Positions 1-6,191 of a DNA stretch of 8,930 bases are shown in pieces. The translations under genes were made by a program, and so were the position numbers. How positions within the stretch are numbered: the stretch's first letter is position 1; the number at the start of each line of letters is the position of its first letter. Under the pieces are notes generated by a model. It saw only the letters and a list, made by a program, of their open reading frames with translations, ran no database searches and was not told the DNA's origin. Source of the stretch: Natronohydrobacter sp. (lineage in GTDB: Bacteria; Pseudomonadota; Alphaproteobacteria; Rhodobacterales; Rhodobacteraceae); contig SKGU01000069.1 of assembly GCA_007117255.1 (NCBI GenBank), positions 1 through 8,930 on the forward strand. The letters run 5' to 3'.

Positions 1-1596
1 CACCCAGGCGGTATTCGCGCCCGATTTCGGGTGCTCGATCTTCGCCTCAAGCATCGCGGCCATCTGGTCGGGCATGGCCCACATGCCCTTGCCGATCTGC
101 GCGCGCCCCATCAGCCCGCATTCCAGACCGATATCGACATTGCGATCCTCATAAGCCTTGATCCAGCCCTTGCGCTTGATGAAATCCTTGCGCGAGAACG
201 GTCCGGCCTCCATCGAGGTGTGAATCTCGTCGCCCGTGCGGTCCAGAAAGCCCGTGTTGATAAAGGCCACACGGTTGCGCGCTGCATGGATGCATTGTTG
301 CAGGTTGACCGAGGTGCGGCGCTCTTCATCCATAACGCCCATCTTGATCGTGTTGGGGGCCAGCCCCAGCACCTGTTCGACGCGGCTGAAGATTTCATCG
401 GCAAAGGCCACTTCCTCCGGTCCGTGCATCTTGGGCTTCACGATGTAAATGGACCCGTGTTCCGAATTCCGTGGCCCTGCGGTCTTGCGCAGATCATGCA
501 GCGCGCAGGTGACAGTCATCATTGCATCCATCAGCCCCTCGAACACCTCATTGCCATCGGCATCAAGGATAGCGGGGTTGGTCATCAGATGGCCGACATT
601 GCGCACCCACAAAAGCGCGCGGCCTTTCAGCACCTTTGTGCTGCCATCGGGGGCGGTGATCTCGATATCTGGGTTCAGGCGGCGCGTGATGGTCTTGCCG
701 CCCTTGTCCAGATCGGCGCTCAGATCGCCCTTCATCAGGCCCAGCCAGTTGGCATAGGCGGCGACCTTGTCCTCGGCATCAACACAGGCAACGGAATCTT
801 CGCAATCCATGATCGCGGACAACGCAGATTCGACCCGCACATCGGCCAAGGCTGCCTGATCGCGCCCACCGATCAGATGCGCGCGGTTGAAGACCAGTTC
901 GACATGCAGCCCGTTATTGACCAGAAACACCGAGTCAGGCGCGCGCGGATCACCTTTGTAGCCTGCGAATTTTCCGGGGTCTTCAAGTGGCTTGCCATCG
1001 ACCAGCAGCGCGCCGCCGCGCACATGATACAGCCGCGCATCTGCGTGGCTGTGTCCGGCAAGCGGAAAGGCACTGTCAAGAAACACCCGCACCCGTGCTA
1101 CAACCCGCGCGCCGTGGCCCTGCTCATAGCCGCCCGACGGAGGCAGGCTGCCCATCGCATCGGTGCCATATAGCGCATCATACAGGCTGCCCCAGCGTGC
1201 ATTGGCGGCGTTCAATGCGTAGCGGGCATTGGTGATCGGCACCACAAGCTGCGCCCCTGCAACCGTGGCGATTTCAGGATCGACACCATCTGTCTTGATC
1301 TCGAACGGGTCCACCTCCGGCAAAAGATAACCGATCTCTTCCAGAAATGCCTTATAACCATCACGGTCATGCGTCTGATTGGCGCGCGCCTTGTGCCAGT
1401 CGTCGATCTTTTGCTGTAGCTCCGCACGTTTTGCCAAAAGTGCGCGGTTGCGCGGGGTCAGGTCTTGCAGCAAGCTTGCAAAGCCCTTCCAGAATGTCGC
1501 CGATGCCACGTTGGTTTCTGGCAGGACTTGTGCTTCAATGAAGTCTGCCAGTTGAGTATCGACCTGTAACCCTTCGCGGGTGATGCGCTTTGTCAT
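1..1596 (-). CDS. glcB: Malate synthase G, N-terminal 532 codons (runs off left edge)
   Basis: Condenses glyoxylate with acetyl-CoA to malate in the cytoplasm, for glyoxylate or glycolate use. The frame is open from the ATG at 1596 to the window edge. It matches malate synthase G throughout as I remember the E. coli protein: NARYALNAANARWGSLYDALYG early on, MDCEDSVACVDAEDK in the middle, WVRNVGHLMT with the probable catalytic Arg332, KPKMHGPEEVAFA, MDEERRTS with the metal-ligand Glu at 424/425, GFLDRTGDE with Asp452/456, and GKGMWAMPDQMA, ending at GANTAWV. The family is about 720 residues, so roughly the last 190, including the C-terminal catalytic Asp, lie outside. The start is preceded by AGGA five bases upstream; an in-frame ATG at 1608 is possible but overlaps that ribosome binding site. 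The gene is divergent from luxR, with a palindrome 27 bases before the start. Confidence 0.97.
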   Translation of the reverse strand, partial: MTKRITREGLQVDTQLADFIEAQVLPETNVASATFWKGFASLLQDLTPRNRALLAKRAELQQKIDDWHKARANQTHDRDGYKAFLEEIGYLLPEVDPFEIKTDGVDPEIATVAGAQLVVPITNARYALNAANARWGSLYDALYGTDAMGSLPPSGGYEQGHGARVVARVRVFLDSAFPLAGHSHADARLYHVRGGALLVDGKPLEDPGKFAGYKGDPRAPDSVFLVNNGLHVELVFNRAHLIGGRDQAALADVRVESALSAIMDCEDSVACVDAEDKVAAYANWLGLMKGDLSADLDKGGKTITRRLNPDIEITAPDGSTKVLKGRALLWVRNVGHLMTNPAILDADGNEVFEGLMDAMMTVTCALHDLRKTAGPRNSEHGSIYIVKPKMHGPEEVAFADEIFSRVEQVLGLAPNTIKMGVMDEERRTSVNLQQCIHAARNRVAFINTGFLDRTGDEIHTSMEAGPFSRKDFIKRKGWIKAYEDRNVDIGLECGLMGRAQIGKGMWAMPDQMAAMLEAKIEHPKSGANTAWV

Positions 1597-1623
1597 AGTG
1601 GTCCTCATGCTGCTACATCGGTA

Positions 1624-1645
1624 ATTGTGTGCCATTGCACACAAT
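1624..1645. promoter_or_regulatory. Perfect 9-bp inverted repeat, probable operator of glcB
   Basis: Arms ATTGTGTGC and GCACACAAT flank CATT, a perfect 22-bp palindrome 27 bases upstream of the glcB start. Its position, over the likely transcription start, suits a repressor site. The core GTGTG-N6-CACAC recurs at 6145-6160 in front of the small membrane protein gene. The regulator is not in the window; a GntR- or similar-family dimer is only a guess. The repeat is seen directly; its function is inferred. Confidence 0.6.
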
Positions 1646-1668
1646 AAGGATGCTCTGATGTTGGGCAA
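1641..1668 (-). promoter_or_regulatory. Possible glcB promoter
   Basis: On the minus strand TTGCCC (1668-1663) and TATTGT (1646-1641) are 16 bases apart, each matching four of six sigma70 consensus positions. The -10 box overlaps the right arm of the palindrome at 1624-1645, so a protein bound there would block initiation. The match is weak. Confidence 0.3.
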
Positions 1669-1697
1669 GGCCAAATTCCGTCGCGCGTTCGCAGGAT

Positions 1698-1726
1698 TTA
1701 ACAACAAGAGTTTCCGGTTTTATGAT
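1698..1726 (+). promoter_or_regulatory. Sigma70-type promoter pointing toward luxR
   Basis: TTAACA (1698-1703) and TATGAT (1721-1726) are separated by exactly 17 bases, each matching five of six consensus positions. Transcription would start near 1733, giving luxR a leader of about 280-320 nt. It is the best promoter-like sequence in the luxR upstream region. Confidence 0.5.
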
Positions 1727-2053
1727 ACAATTCTAAGAGTTTCGCACCGCGCCGTGCTGCTTTACGCAGGCATTCGCAAATTGAGTGTGTTCCGCTCACC
1801 TGGGGCTTGCGCCTGTCGATGAGTGTTGTAGCGATGCCCGGCTTGGCCTGCACTCTCACGGGCACATGCTGCATCTGTTCCGACGTGTTATTCGTTCACC
1901 GGTTTGCTGTATTGGTCTTGTCAGGTGTTGAAATGTGTCTTTAGCCAGTGTTCTCTATGTTCTGATTGTCTCTGTCCTGTCCATGCAAACAGATGAAAGG
2001 GTTCGGCTCTGTCGATCTTTGACCTCAGCGCGAATCCAGACCCCAATGCGCGG
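1727..2053 (+). other. Noncoding leader before luxR; no gene seen
   Basis: I find no convincing gene here. If the promoter at 1698-1726 is used, this is the luxR leader. It holds a weak hairpin (TGCCCG at 1835-1840 with CGGGCA at 1859-1864, loop 18), a lux-box-like element at 1975-1994, a Shine-Dalgarno-like AAAGGG at 1996-2001, and short open frames from ATG 1983 and ATG 1993. The final 19 codons before 2054 (1997-2053) are open in the luxR frame. Confidence 0.5.
1975..1994. promoter_or_regulatory. lux-box-like inverted repeat upstream of luxR
   Basis: CTGT (1977-1980) and ACAG (1989-1992) are eight bases apart, giving the CTG-N10-CAG spacing of the classical 20-bp lux box. The outer halves agree well with the consensus, the centre does not. 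It lies directly before the luxR coding region, where an autoregulatory LuxR site could sit. The repeat is seen; binding by LuxR is inferred. Confidence 0.4.
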
Positions 2054-2710
2054 TTGACCCTGTTGCTCGATGAACTCTGCGAGCGGCTGGAGCTTGATTA
2101 TGCGGCGTATGCTGGTGTGAATTCGATCGATAATTCCATGCATGCCTTGGTGAATTATCCGCTGTCCTGGAAACAGCATTATCAGGATAATGCGCTTCAT
2201 ATGCGTGATCCGACATTGCTTCATGGCGCGCGCAGCCAGGCGCCGGTTCATTGGGGACGCCTGAAAAATGATACATTGTACAAACCGATGTTCAGTCAGG
2301 CGCATGATTTTGGCATTCCTCAGCAAGGTGTGACAATTCCTGTCCGCGGCCCCTTCGGAGATAAGGGCATGCTGAGTGTCACCCGACGGATGCAACCGTT
2401 GGACTGGGACAAGCACGTTCAACGCATTCTGCCTGATCTGCAGCACGCCGCCGCCCATATTCATGATCTGGTCATGCAGCAGGGGTTGATCATGCGTGCC
2501 ATGCGTGCGCCATCCTTGTCATCGCGGGAAACAGAGATCTTGCAATGGACAGCTGCGGGCAAAAGCCATAGTGACATTTCCGATATTTTGTCTATTTCGG
2601 CGCGAACAGTCGAAGTGCATGTGCGCTCTGCGAGGTTCAAGCTGGGTGCGCTGACAACTGCGCAAGCGGTTGCGCGCGCTATTGGCATGGGCTTGATTTA
2701 CCCTATGTGA
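2054..2710 (+). CDS. luxR: LuxR-family acyl-homoserine-lactone-responsive transcription regulator
   Basis: Cytoplasmic quorum-sensing receptor that binds an acyl-homoserine lactone and DNA. Numbered from TTG 2054, the N-terminal autoinducer-binding domain (about 1-135) has the family's ligand-pocket residues W39, Y43, D52-P53 and W67, then FGIPQQGVTIPVRGP and GMLSV (86-109). The C-terminal GerE-type helix-turn-helix spans about 155-213 (LSSRETEILQW, AAGKSHSDISDIL, TVEVHVRSA). luxI follows 122 bases downstream on the same strand, so LuxI probably makes its ligand. The start is uncertain: TTG 2054 has no Shine-Dalgarno, no ATG or GTG exists in frame back to the stop at 1994-1996, and 218 residues is slightly short for the family. 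A CTG at 2009 lies eight bases after AAAGGG and would give 233 residues. A frameshift near the 5' end is another possibility. Family assignment is secure; the exact start is not. Confidence 0.93.
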   Translation: MTLLLDELCERLELDYAAYAGVNSIDNSMHALVNYPLSWKQHYQDNALHMRDPTLLHGARSQAPVHWGRLKNDTLYKPMFSQAHDFGIPQQGVTIPVRGPFGDKGMLSVTRRMQPLDWDKHVQRILPDLQHAAAHIHDLVMQQGLIMRAMRAPSLSSRETEILQWTAAGKSHSDISDILSISARTVEVHVRSARFKLGALTTAQAVARAIGMGLIYPM

Positions 2711-2719
2711 CAACTGTCA
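2708..2719. repeat. Short inverted repeat at luxR stop
   Basis: TGACA and TGTCA around AC form a near-perfect 12-bp palindrome that begins on the luxR stop codon. It could be a regulator half-site pair for luxI, but it does not have CTG-N10-CAG lux-box spacing. Short enough to be chance. Confidence 0.25.
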
Positions 2720-2754
2720 GCTTGCGCCTGCAAAACCGGCTGGATCACCCACTA

Positions 2755-2766
2755 CGGGATTTCCCG
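2755..2766. repeat. Short inverted repeat between luxR and luxI
   Basis: CGGGA and TCCCG flank TT in the luxR-luxI gap, 67 bases before the luxI start. There is no T-run, so it is not a terminator; as an operator it is only a possibility. Confidence 0.2.
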
Positions 2767-2816
2767 CATAGACGTACCACTTTCTTGTCGTCACGATGTC
2801 GCCCAATAAGGCCTGC

Positions 2817-2825
2817 AAGGAAGGA
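2817..2825 (+). promoter_or_regulatory. Strong ribosome binding site that fixes the luxI start
   Basis: AAGGAAGGA ends seven bases before ATG 2833. The reading frame is open back to GTG 2707, but this site and the alignment of conserved LuxI residues place the start at 2833. Confidence 0.85.
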
Positions 2826-2832
2826 CGAACCC

Positions 2833-3663
2833 ATGATCCTCGTGATTGACGCGATCAACCGACACCAACATGAAGCAATTGTCGAAGACATGTTCCGCCT
2901 GCGCGCGCGCGTGTTTGCGCAGCGACTGGACTGGGATGTGAAGATCGAGAACGACATGGAAATCGACGAATTCGATGCGCTCGATCCTGTCTATCTGGTC
3001 GGCTTGGATGAGAATGCCAATGTAGTCTCCTGCATTCGCCTTCTTCAGACGACCGGGCCGCATATGTTGGCTGATGTGTTCAGTGATATTCTGCAGGGAG
3101 AAGCGCCGCTTCGCGCGGCAACCATGTGGGAGTCGACACGCTTCTGCGTTGACACCGAACGCCTGACCACTGCTGATCGTGGACAAGGATCTGTAGCGCG
3201 GGCAACGTCGGAACTGATGAGCGCGACGCTGCAATATGCGCGTGACTGTGGTATAAGCGATATTATCACGGTGATTGATCCGGTGATGAACCGCGTGTTG
3301 AAGCGCTCGGACAATGCGCCTTATGGCTATGTGGGCGAAACGGTGCAGATGGGCAAAACGAAGGCGATGGCCGCGCTGTTGGATTGCACTGATGAGCGTA
3401 TCGAACGCGTTCGTGCATTCGCTGGTATTGAAGGCGATGTGTTTGTCGATGAGGCAGCGCTGATAGCGCAGCGCGAAACCGTCAATACGCCAACCGAAAC
3501 AACTGCCGAAGCGCTTGCGCAATACTTCATCGATCAGATCGATAGTGCCGCAAGTGTAGATGAATTGCGCGCAGCCCTCGAAATTGCTGAAGCAGTTCTG
3601 GGCAGTCCCAAACTTGGGAGGCAATTGGTGGGAAATACCAACGCCAGTTCGGAACAAGTCTGA
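2833..3663 (+). CDS. luxI: LuxI-family acyl-homoserine-lactone synthase with C-terminal extension
   Basis: Makes an acyl-homoserine lactone from S-adenosylmethionine and an acyl-carrier-protein-bound fatty acid. All the invariant LuxI residues fall at their usual positions: R24, F28, W34, D45, D48, R69, F83, E100 and R103 (RARVFAQRLDW, EIDEFDALDPVYLVG, CIRLL, MWESTRFCV). T146 in IITVID may correspond to the threonine linked to 3-oxo-acyl products in EsaI and LasI; this alignment is from memory and tentative. The protein is 276 residues, against about 190-220 for most members. The extra tail (about 205-276) has a polar, Thr-rich linker and a helical acidic stretch (ALAQYFIDQIDSAASVDELR and following). 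Longer LuxI proteins of this kind do occur in roseobacters. It probably shares a transcript with luxR. Two hairpins follow. Confidence 0.96.
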   Translation: MILVIDAINRHQHEAIVEDMFRLRARVFAQRLDWDVKIENDMEIDEFDALDPVYLVGLDENANVVSCIRLLQTTGPHMLADVFSDILQGEAPLRAATMWESTRFCVDTERLTTADRGQGSVARATSELMSATLQYARDCGISDIITVIDPVMNRVLKRSDNAPYGYVGETVQMGKTKAMAALLDCTDERIERVRAFAGIEGDVFVDEAALIAQRETVNTPTETTAEALAQYFIDQIDSAASVDELRAALEIAEAVLGSPKLGRQLVGNTNASSEQV

Positions 3664-3684
3664 CAAGGAACGATCTCGTCACCA

Positions 3685-3717
3685 GCGCAGAGGCAGGCAT
3701 CTGGCCTGCTTCTGTGC
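3685..3717 (+). terminator. First hairpin after luxI
   Basis: A 14-bp stem with two G-U pairs and a five-base loop: GCGCAGAGGCAGGC pairs with GCCTGCTTCTGTGC. It starts 22 bases after the luxI stop. No T-run follows, so it may act as an RNA 3'-end stabiliser or with the next hairpin. Confidence 0.5.
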
Positions 3718-3732
3718 GCTTGAATGAGGCCC

Positions 3733-3764
3733 AGTGCCAAGGCTGAACAGCTTTGGCACTTCTT
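3733..3764. terminator. Second hairpin in the luxI/lolD convergent spacer
   Basis: AGTGCCAAGGCT pairs with AGCTTTGGCACT (one G-U) around a GAAC tetraloop, followed on the plus strand by TCTT. Lying between convergent luxI and lolD, it probably serves as a terminator for luxI and perhaps for lolD too, though the T-run is poor on the plus strand and absent on the minus strand. Confidence 0.6.
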
Positions 3765-3778
3765 GCAGGCCCTATCTA

Positions 3779-4462
3779 TCAGTGCTGTGTGATTGCGCCT
3801 TCGTCCATTCGGACGACACGGTCCATCCTGCGTGCCAACTCAAGGTTATGGGTTGCGATCAGTGCCGACAATCCTGTGTCCCTCACCAGCCCCATCAATG
3901 CTGCGAAAACCTGATCCGATGTGCCTGGGTCGAGATTGCCGGTCGGTTCGTCCGCGAGCAACAGACTGGGTGCATTTGCGAGCGCCCGGCAAAAGGCCAC
4001 GCGCTGTTGCTCGCCGCCTGACAGTGCTGCAGGGCGATGTTCCGCGCGCGCCTCGACACCGACGCGCGCCAGCAGGTCGCGCGCACGGCTTTCGGCCTGG
4101 GACGCCGGGACGGCATTTGCCAGTTGCGGCAGGATCACATTTTCAAGCGCAGAAAACTCTGGCAGCAAATGGTGAAACTGGTAGACGAACCCGATCTGAC
4201 CGCGCCGCGCCGAAGTGCGTGCGTGATCGCCCAGACGTGTCATGTCCACCCCGTCAATCGTAACCGTGCCGGTATCAGGCGTGTCCAGCAACCCCGCGAT
4301 ATGCAGAAGCGTTGATTTGCCAGCACCTGACGGGGCCACAAGCGCCACCACCTCGCCGCGTTCAATGTCCAGCGAGGCGCCGCGCAGAACCTGCACTTCA
4401 TTGGGTTTGCCGGAGTTATAGGTTTTCGAGATGTCCCTCAGTGACAGCACGTCTTCATTCAT
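3779..4462 (-). CDS. lolD: LolD, ATPase of the lipoprotein-releasing ABC transporter
   Basis: ATP-hydrolysing subunit that powers extraction of outer-membrane lipoproteins from the inner membrane to the carrier LolA. The 227 residues contain Walker A APSGAGKST (43-51), Q-loop Q95 followed by the LolD hallmark FHHLLPEFSALENV (96-109), signature LSGGEQQR (147-154), Walker B LLLADE (167-172), D-loop GNLD (175-178) and switch His205. The FHHLLPEF segment separates LolD from the related MacB and FtsE ATPases. The first Walker A glycine is alanine; I recall this in other alphaproteobacterial LolD proteins, so it is not a sign of inactivation. The start ATG overlaps the end of lolC by eight bases, suggesting translational coupling. 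Convergent with luxI. Confidence 0.96.
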   Translation of the reverse strand: MNEDVLSLRDISKTYNSGKPNEVQVLRGASLDIERGEVVALVAPSGAGKSTLLHIAGLLDTPDTGTVTIDGVDMTRLGDHARTSARRGQIGFVYQFHHLLPEFSALENVILPQLANAVPASQAESRARDLLARVGVEARAEHRPAALSGGEQQRVAFCRALANAPSLLLADEPTGNLDPGTSDQVFAALMGLVRDTGLSALIATHNLELARRMDRVVRMDEGAITQH

Positions 4463-5741
4463 AGCGCAGGGCCTCCACCGGGTTCATGCGCGCGGCGCGT
4501 CGTGCCGGAAATATTGTAACGATAAAGGACAGCGACAGCGACAGCCCGACCGCCTTGAGCACATCGGCCAGACGTAATTCGGCAGGCAAATCATAGATCC
4601 CACGGATCGACGGATCCCAGACGCCGCCACCGGATGCATAGTTGATAAGGCTGAAGATCGGATCGATATAAATCGCAAAGAGACAGCCAAGTATCACCCC
4701 CGCAACCGTGCCCAGCACGCCCACGCTGGCCCCGCAGATGAAGAACACCCGCAACACCGAGCCTTCCGACAGGCCCATTGTGCGCAGGATGCCGATGTCG
4801 CGCCCCTTGTTCTTGACCAGCATGATCAGCCCGGAAATGATATTCATGGCCGCGATCAGCACAAGGATCGACAGGATCACGAACATTACATTGTCTTCGA
4901 CATCCAGCGCGCGCAGAAACGACCCCGCTGAATCGCGCCATGTCCACAGCATCGCCCGCTCGCCGCCCGCGCGCAACAACTCGGTGCGCATGGTGTCAAT
5001 CTGATCGGGATTGGCGACCATGACCTCCATTTCATCGGCAACCCCGTCGCGGTTGAAATAGATCTGCGCCTCGTCAAAGGGCATATATAGCCGCGTTCGG
5101 TCAATGTCATAGCGTCCGGCGGTAAAGATATAGACGACCTCATAGGCCGAAGTGCGCGGGCTGGTGCCAAAGGCAGTGCGCACCCCGTCGGGGGAGATGA
5201 TCCGCACAGAATCGCCCAGACTGATATTCAATTCCCGCGCCACACCAGATCCGATGGCGACCCCTTCATTGAAGCGCGCGATATCGCCGATGGCATGTTC
5301 CGGTTGGGCCACGCGAGGAATGGTCATAAGATCGTCATGGCGGATGCCAAACACCTCGACCCCTGTATTGCGTCCATGTGCCGAGGCCATGACCTGACCG
5401 CGGATCAGCGGTGCGACGCGCGTCACACCGCGCACAGTTGCCAGCCGTTCTGCCATTTCCTCGTAGTCGTCGATCACCCGGCTGGTGCGCCCGGATTCAT
5501 CTACATGCACCGAAGAATAGACAGTGACATGGGCATTCGCCCCCAGAATCGTATCAACGAATTCTGCACGGAACCCGGAGCGTACAGATAGCGTGGCGAT
5601 GAGCGCGAAAACCGCCAGCATGATGCCAAGAAAGGAAATGACCGTCATTGCGCTGACGCCACCTTCGGCACGTCTGGCGCGCAGATATCGCCATGCGATC
5701 ATCCATTCAAAAGGGGCAAAAGGGGGCGTATGGCCTGTCAT
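4455..5741 (-). CDS. lolC: LolC/LolE-family permease of the lipoprotein-releasing ABC transporter
   Basis: Membrane subunit partnering LolD in lipoprotein release. The 428-residue protein has a short cytoplasmic N-terminus (FEWMIAWRYLRARR), transmembrane helix 1 (about 30-52), a large periplasmic domain (about 53-284), then three helices near 285-309, 330-356 and 394-412. The coupling helix KNKGRDIGILRTMG follows helix 2, and the C-terminus ends in the family motif PARRAARMNPVEALRYE. The start at 5741 has AGGA seven bases upstream; an in-frame ATG at 5849 would add 36 residues lacking family character. Only one LolC/E permease precedes lolD and no lolE is in the window, so a homodimeric (LolF-like) arrangement is possible; a second permease elsewhere cannot be excluded. 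No convincing promoter was seen in the 186-bp gap upstream. Confidence 0.94.
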   Translation of the reverse strand: MTGHTPPFAPFEWMIAWRYLRARRAEGGVSAMTVISFLGIMLAVFALIATLSVRSGFRAEFVDTILGANAHVTVYSSVHVDESGRTSRVIDDYEEMAERLATVRGVTRVAPLIRGQVMASAHGRNTGVEVFGIRHDDLMTIPRVAQPEHAIGDIARFNEGVAIGSGVARELNISLGDSVRIISPDGVRTAFGTSPRTSAYEVVYIFTAGRYDIDRTRLYMPFDEAQIYFNRDGVADEMEVMVANPDQIDTMRTELLRAGGERAMLWTWRDSAGSFLRALDVEDNVMFVILSILVLIAAMNIISGLIMLVKNKGRDIGILRTMGLSEGSVLRVFFICGASVGVLGTVAGVILGCLFAIYIDPIFSLINYASGGGVWDPSIRGIYDLPAELRLADVLKAVGLSLSLSFIVTIFPARRAARMNPVEALRYE

Positions 5742-5927
5742 TCGAGCGTCCTGCTTGATCTGTGACGCAACCTCATCAGATTGGACTCGAAGGTCAAGCG
5801 CAAAGCGCCATCCCGCAGGGTGCGTGCGGACACAAGGGCGGGATCGCATGCGACCCAGAATTCAGATACGCGCGTGTGAACTCTGTCGATCCAGGCGTAT
5901 TTCTGATCAGGACATGGCCCTGTATTC

Positions 5928-6110
5928 TCAGGACAATGCGCGCCATTTCGGATATACGAGCTTCACCATAGTCATGGCCATGACAAGCGCACATGCCCCG
6001 GCCAGTGAATAGCCAAGCATCATCACAATCAGTCCGCTGCCAGCCAGATACAGAAGTGTCGCAGTAACGAGACCTGTAAGGATCGAGATGATCAGGCAAA
6101 AGACAAACAT
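5928..6110 (-). CDS. Small two-helix inner-membrane protein of unknown function
   Basis: A 60-residue protein I do not recognise. It starts directly with a hydrophobic helix (MFVFCLIISILTGLVTATLL, 1-20), a short Gly/Ser turn, a second helix (about 25-50), and a basic tail KLVYPKWRALS, predicting two membrane spans with both ends probably cytoplasmic. The start at 6110 is chosen because AGGAGAA lies five bases upstream; an ATG at 6131 would add seven residues (MIDRRTL) and has a poor binding site. The palindrome at 6144-6161 lies in its upstream region. The gene is followed by 186 bases and then lolC on the same strand, so read-through into lolC is possible. The strong Shine-Dalgarno and membrane-type composition argue it is real; function cannot be inferred. 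Confidence 0.72.
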   Translation of the reverse strand: MFVFCLIISILTGLVTATLLYLAGSGLIVMMLGYSLAGACALVMAMTMVKLVYPKWRALS

Positions 6111-6115
6111 AAGCG

Positions 6116-6122
6116 TTCTCCT
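6116..6122 (-). promoter_or_regulatory. Ribosome binding site deciding the start of the small membrane protein
   Basis: AGGAGAA on the minus strand, five bases before ATG 6110, sits inside the longer reading frame from ATG 6131 and favours the shorter product. Confidence 0.7.
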
Positions 6123-6143
6123 GTCAATCATGGCCGCTAGGAC

Positions 6144-6161
6144 AGTGTGCTTGGACACACT
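6144..6161. promoter_or_regulatory. Inverted repeat similar to the glcB operator
   Basis: Arms AGTGTG and CACACT are six bases apart, 33 bases upstream of the small membrane protein start. The GTGTG-N6-CACAC core and spacing equal those of the palindrome at 1624-1645, and both lie 27-33 bases before a start codon. The spacer differs and the outer bases match only partly. A shared regulator is inferred. Confidence 0.45.
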
Positions 6162-6162
6162 A

Positions 6163-6191
6163 ATTTCACGAATGCTGAAAAACGTAAACAA
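6163..6191 (-). promoter_or_regulatory. Possible promoter of the small membrane protein gene
   Basis: On the minus strand TTGTTT (6191-6186) and TGAAAT (6168-6163) are 17 bases apart, with three and four consensus matches. The palindrome at 6144-6161 begins just downstream and would cover the transcription start. Weak evidence. Confidence 0.3.

Noticed and set aside
31..1173. Long plus-strand reading frame of 380 codons
   Set aside because: It lies antisense to glcB, whose minus-strand translation matches malate synthase G throughout. The plus frame is a by-product of GC-rich codon usage.
1658..1822. Possible 54-residue basic protein with AAGGA seven bases before ATG 1658
   Set aside because: It covers the strong promoter at 1698-1726, has no recognisable family, and any promoter for it would have to lie inside the glcB control region. 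Composition is not convincing.
2707..2832. 42-codon N-terminal extension of LuxI from GTG 2707
   Set aside because: The strong AAGGAAGGA site before ATG 2833 and the exact family numbering of conserved residues place the start at 2833.
2791..3666. 291-codon minus-strand frame antisense to luxI
   Set aside because: It mirrors the luxI gene, has no recognisable domain, and lacks its own ribosome binding site; luxI has every invariant family residue.
3793..4263. Plus-strand frames inside lolD
   Set aside because: They are antisense to all the ABC ATPase motifs of LolD and carry no recognisable domain.
5810..5844. Inverted repeat ATCCCGC/GCGGGAT with a 21-base loop upstream of lolC
   Set aside because: The stem is only 7 bp with a long loop and no T-run. 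It is within chance expectation for GC-rich DNA.
5742..5849. 36-residue N-terminal extension of LolC
   Set aside because: The segment is Arg/Cys-rich without family resemblance, and ATG 5741 has a good ribosome binding site.
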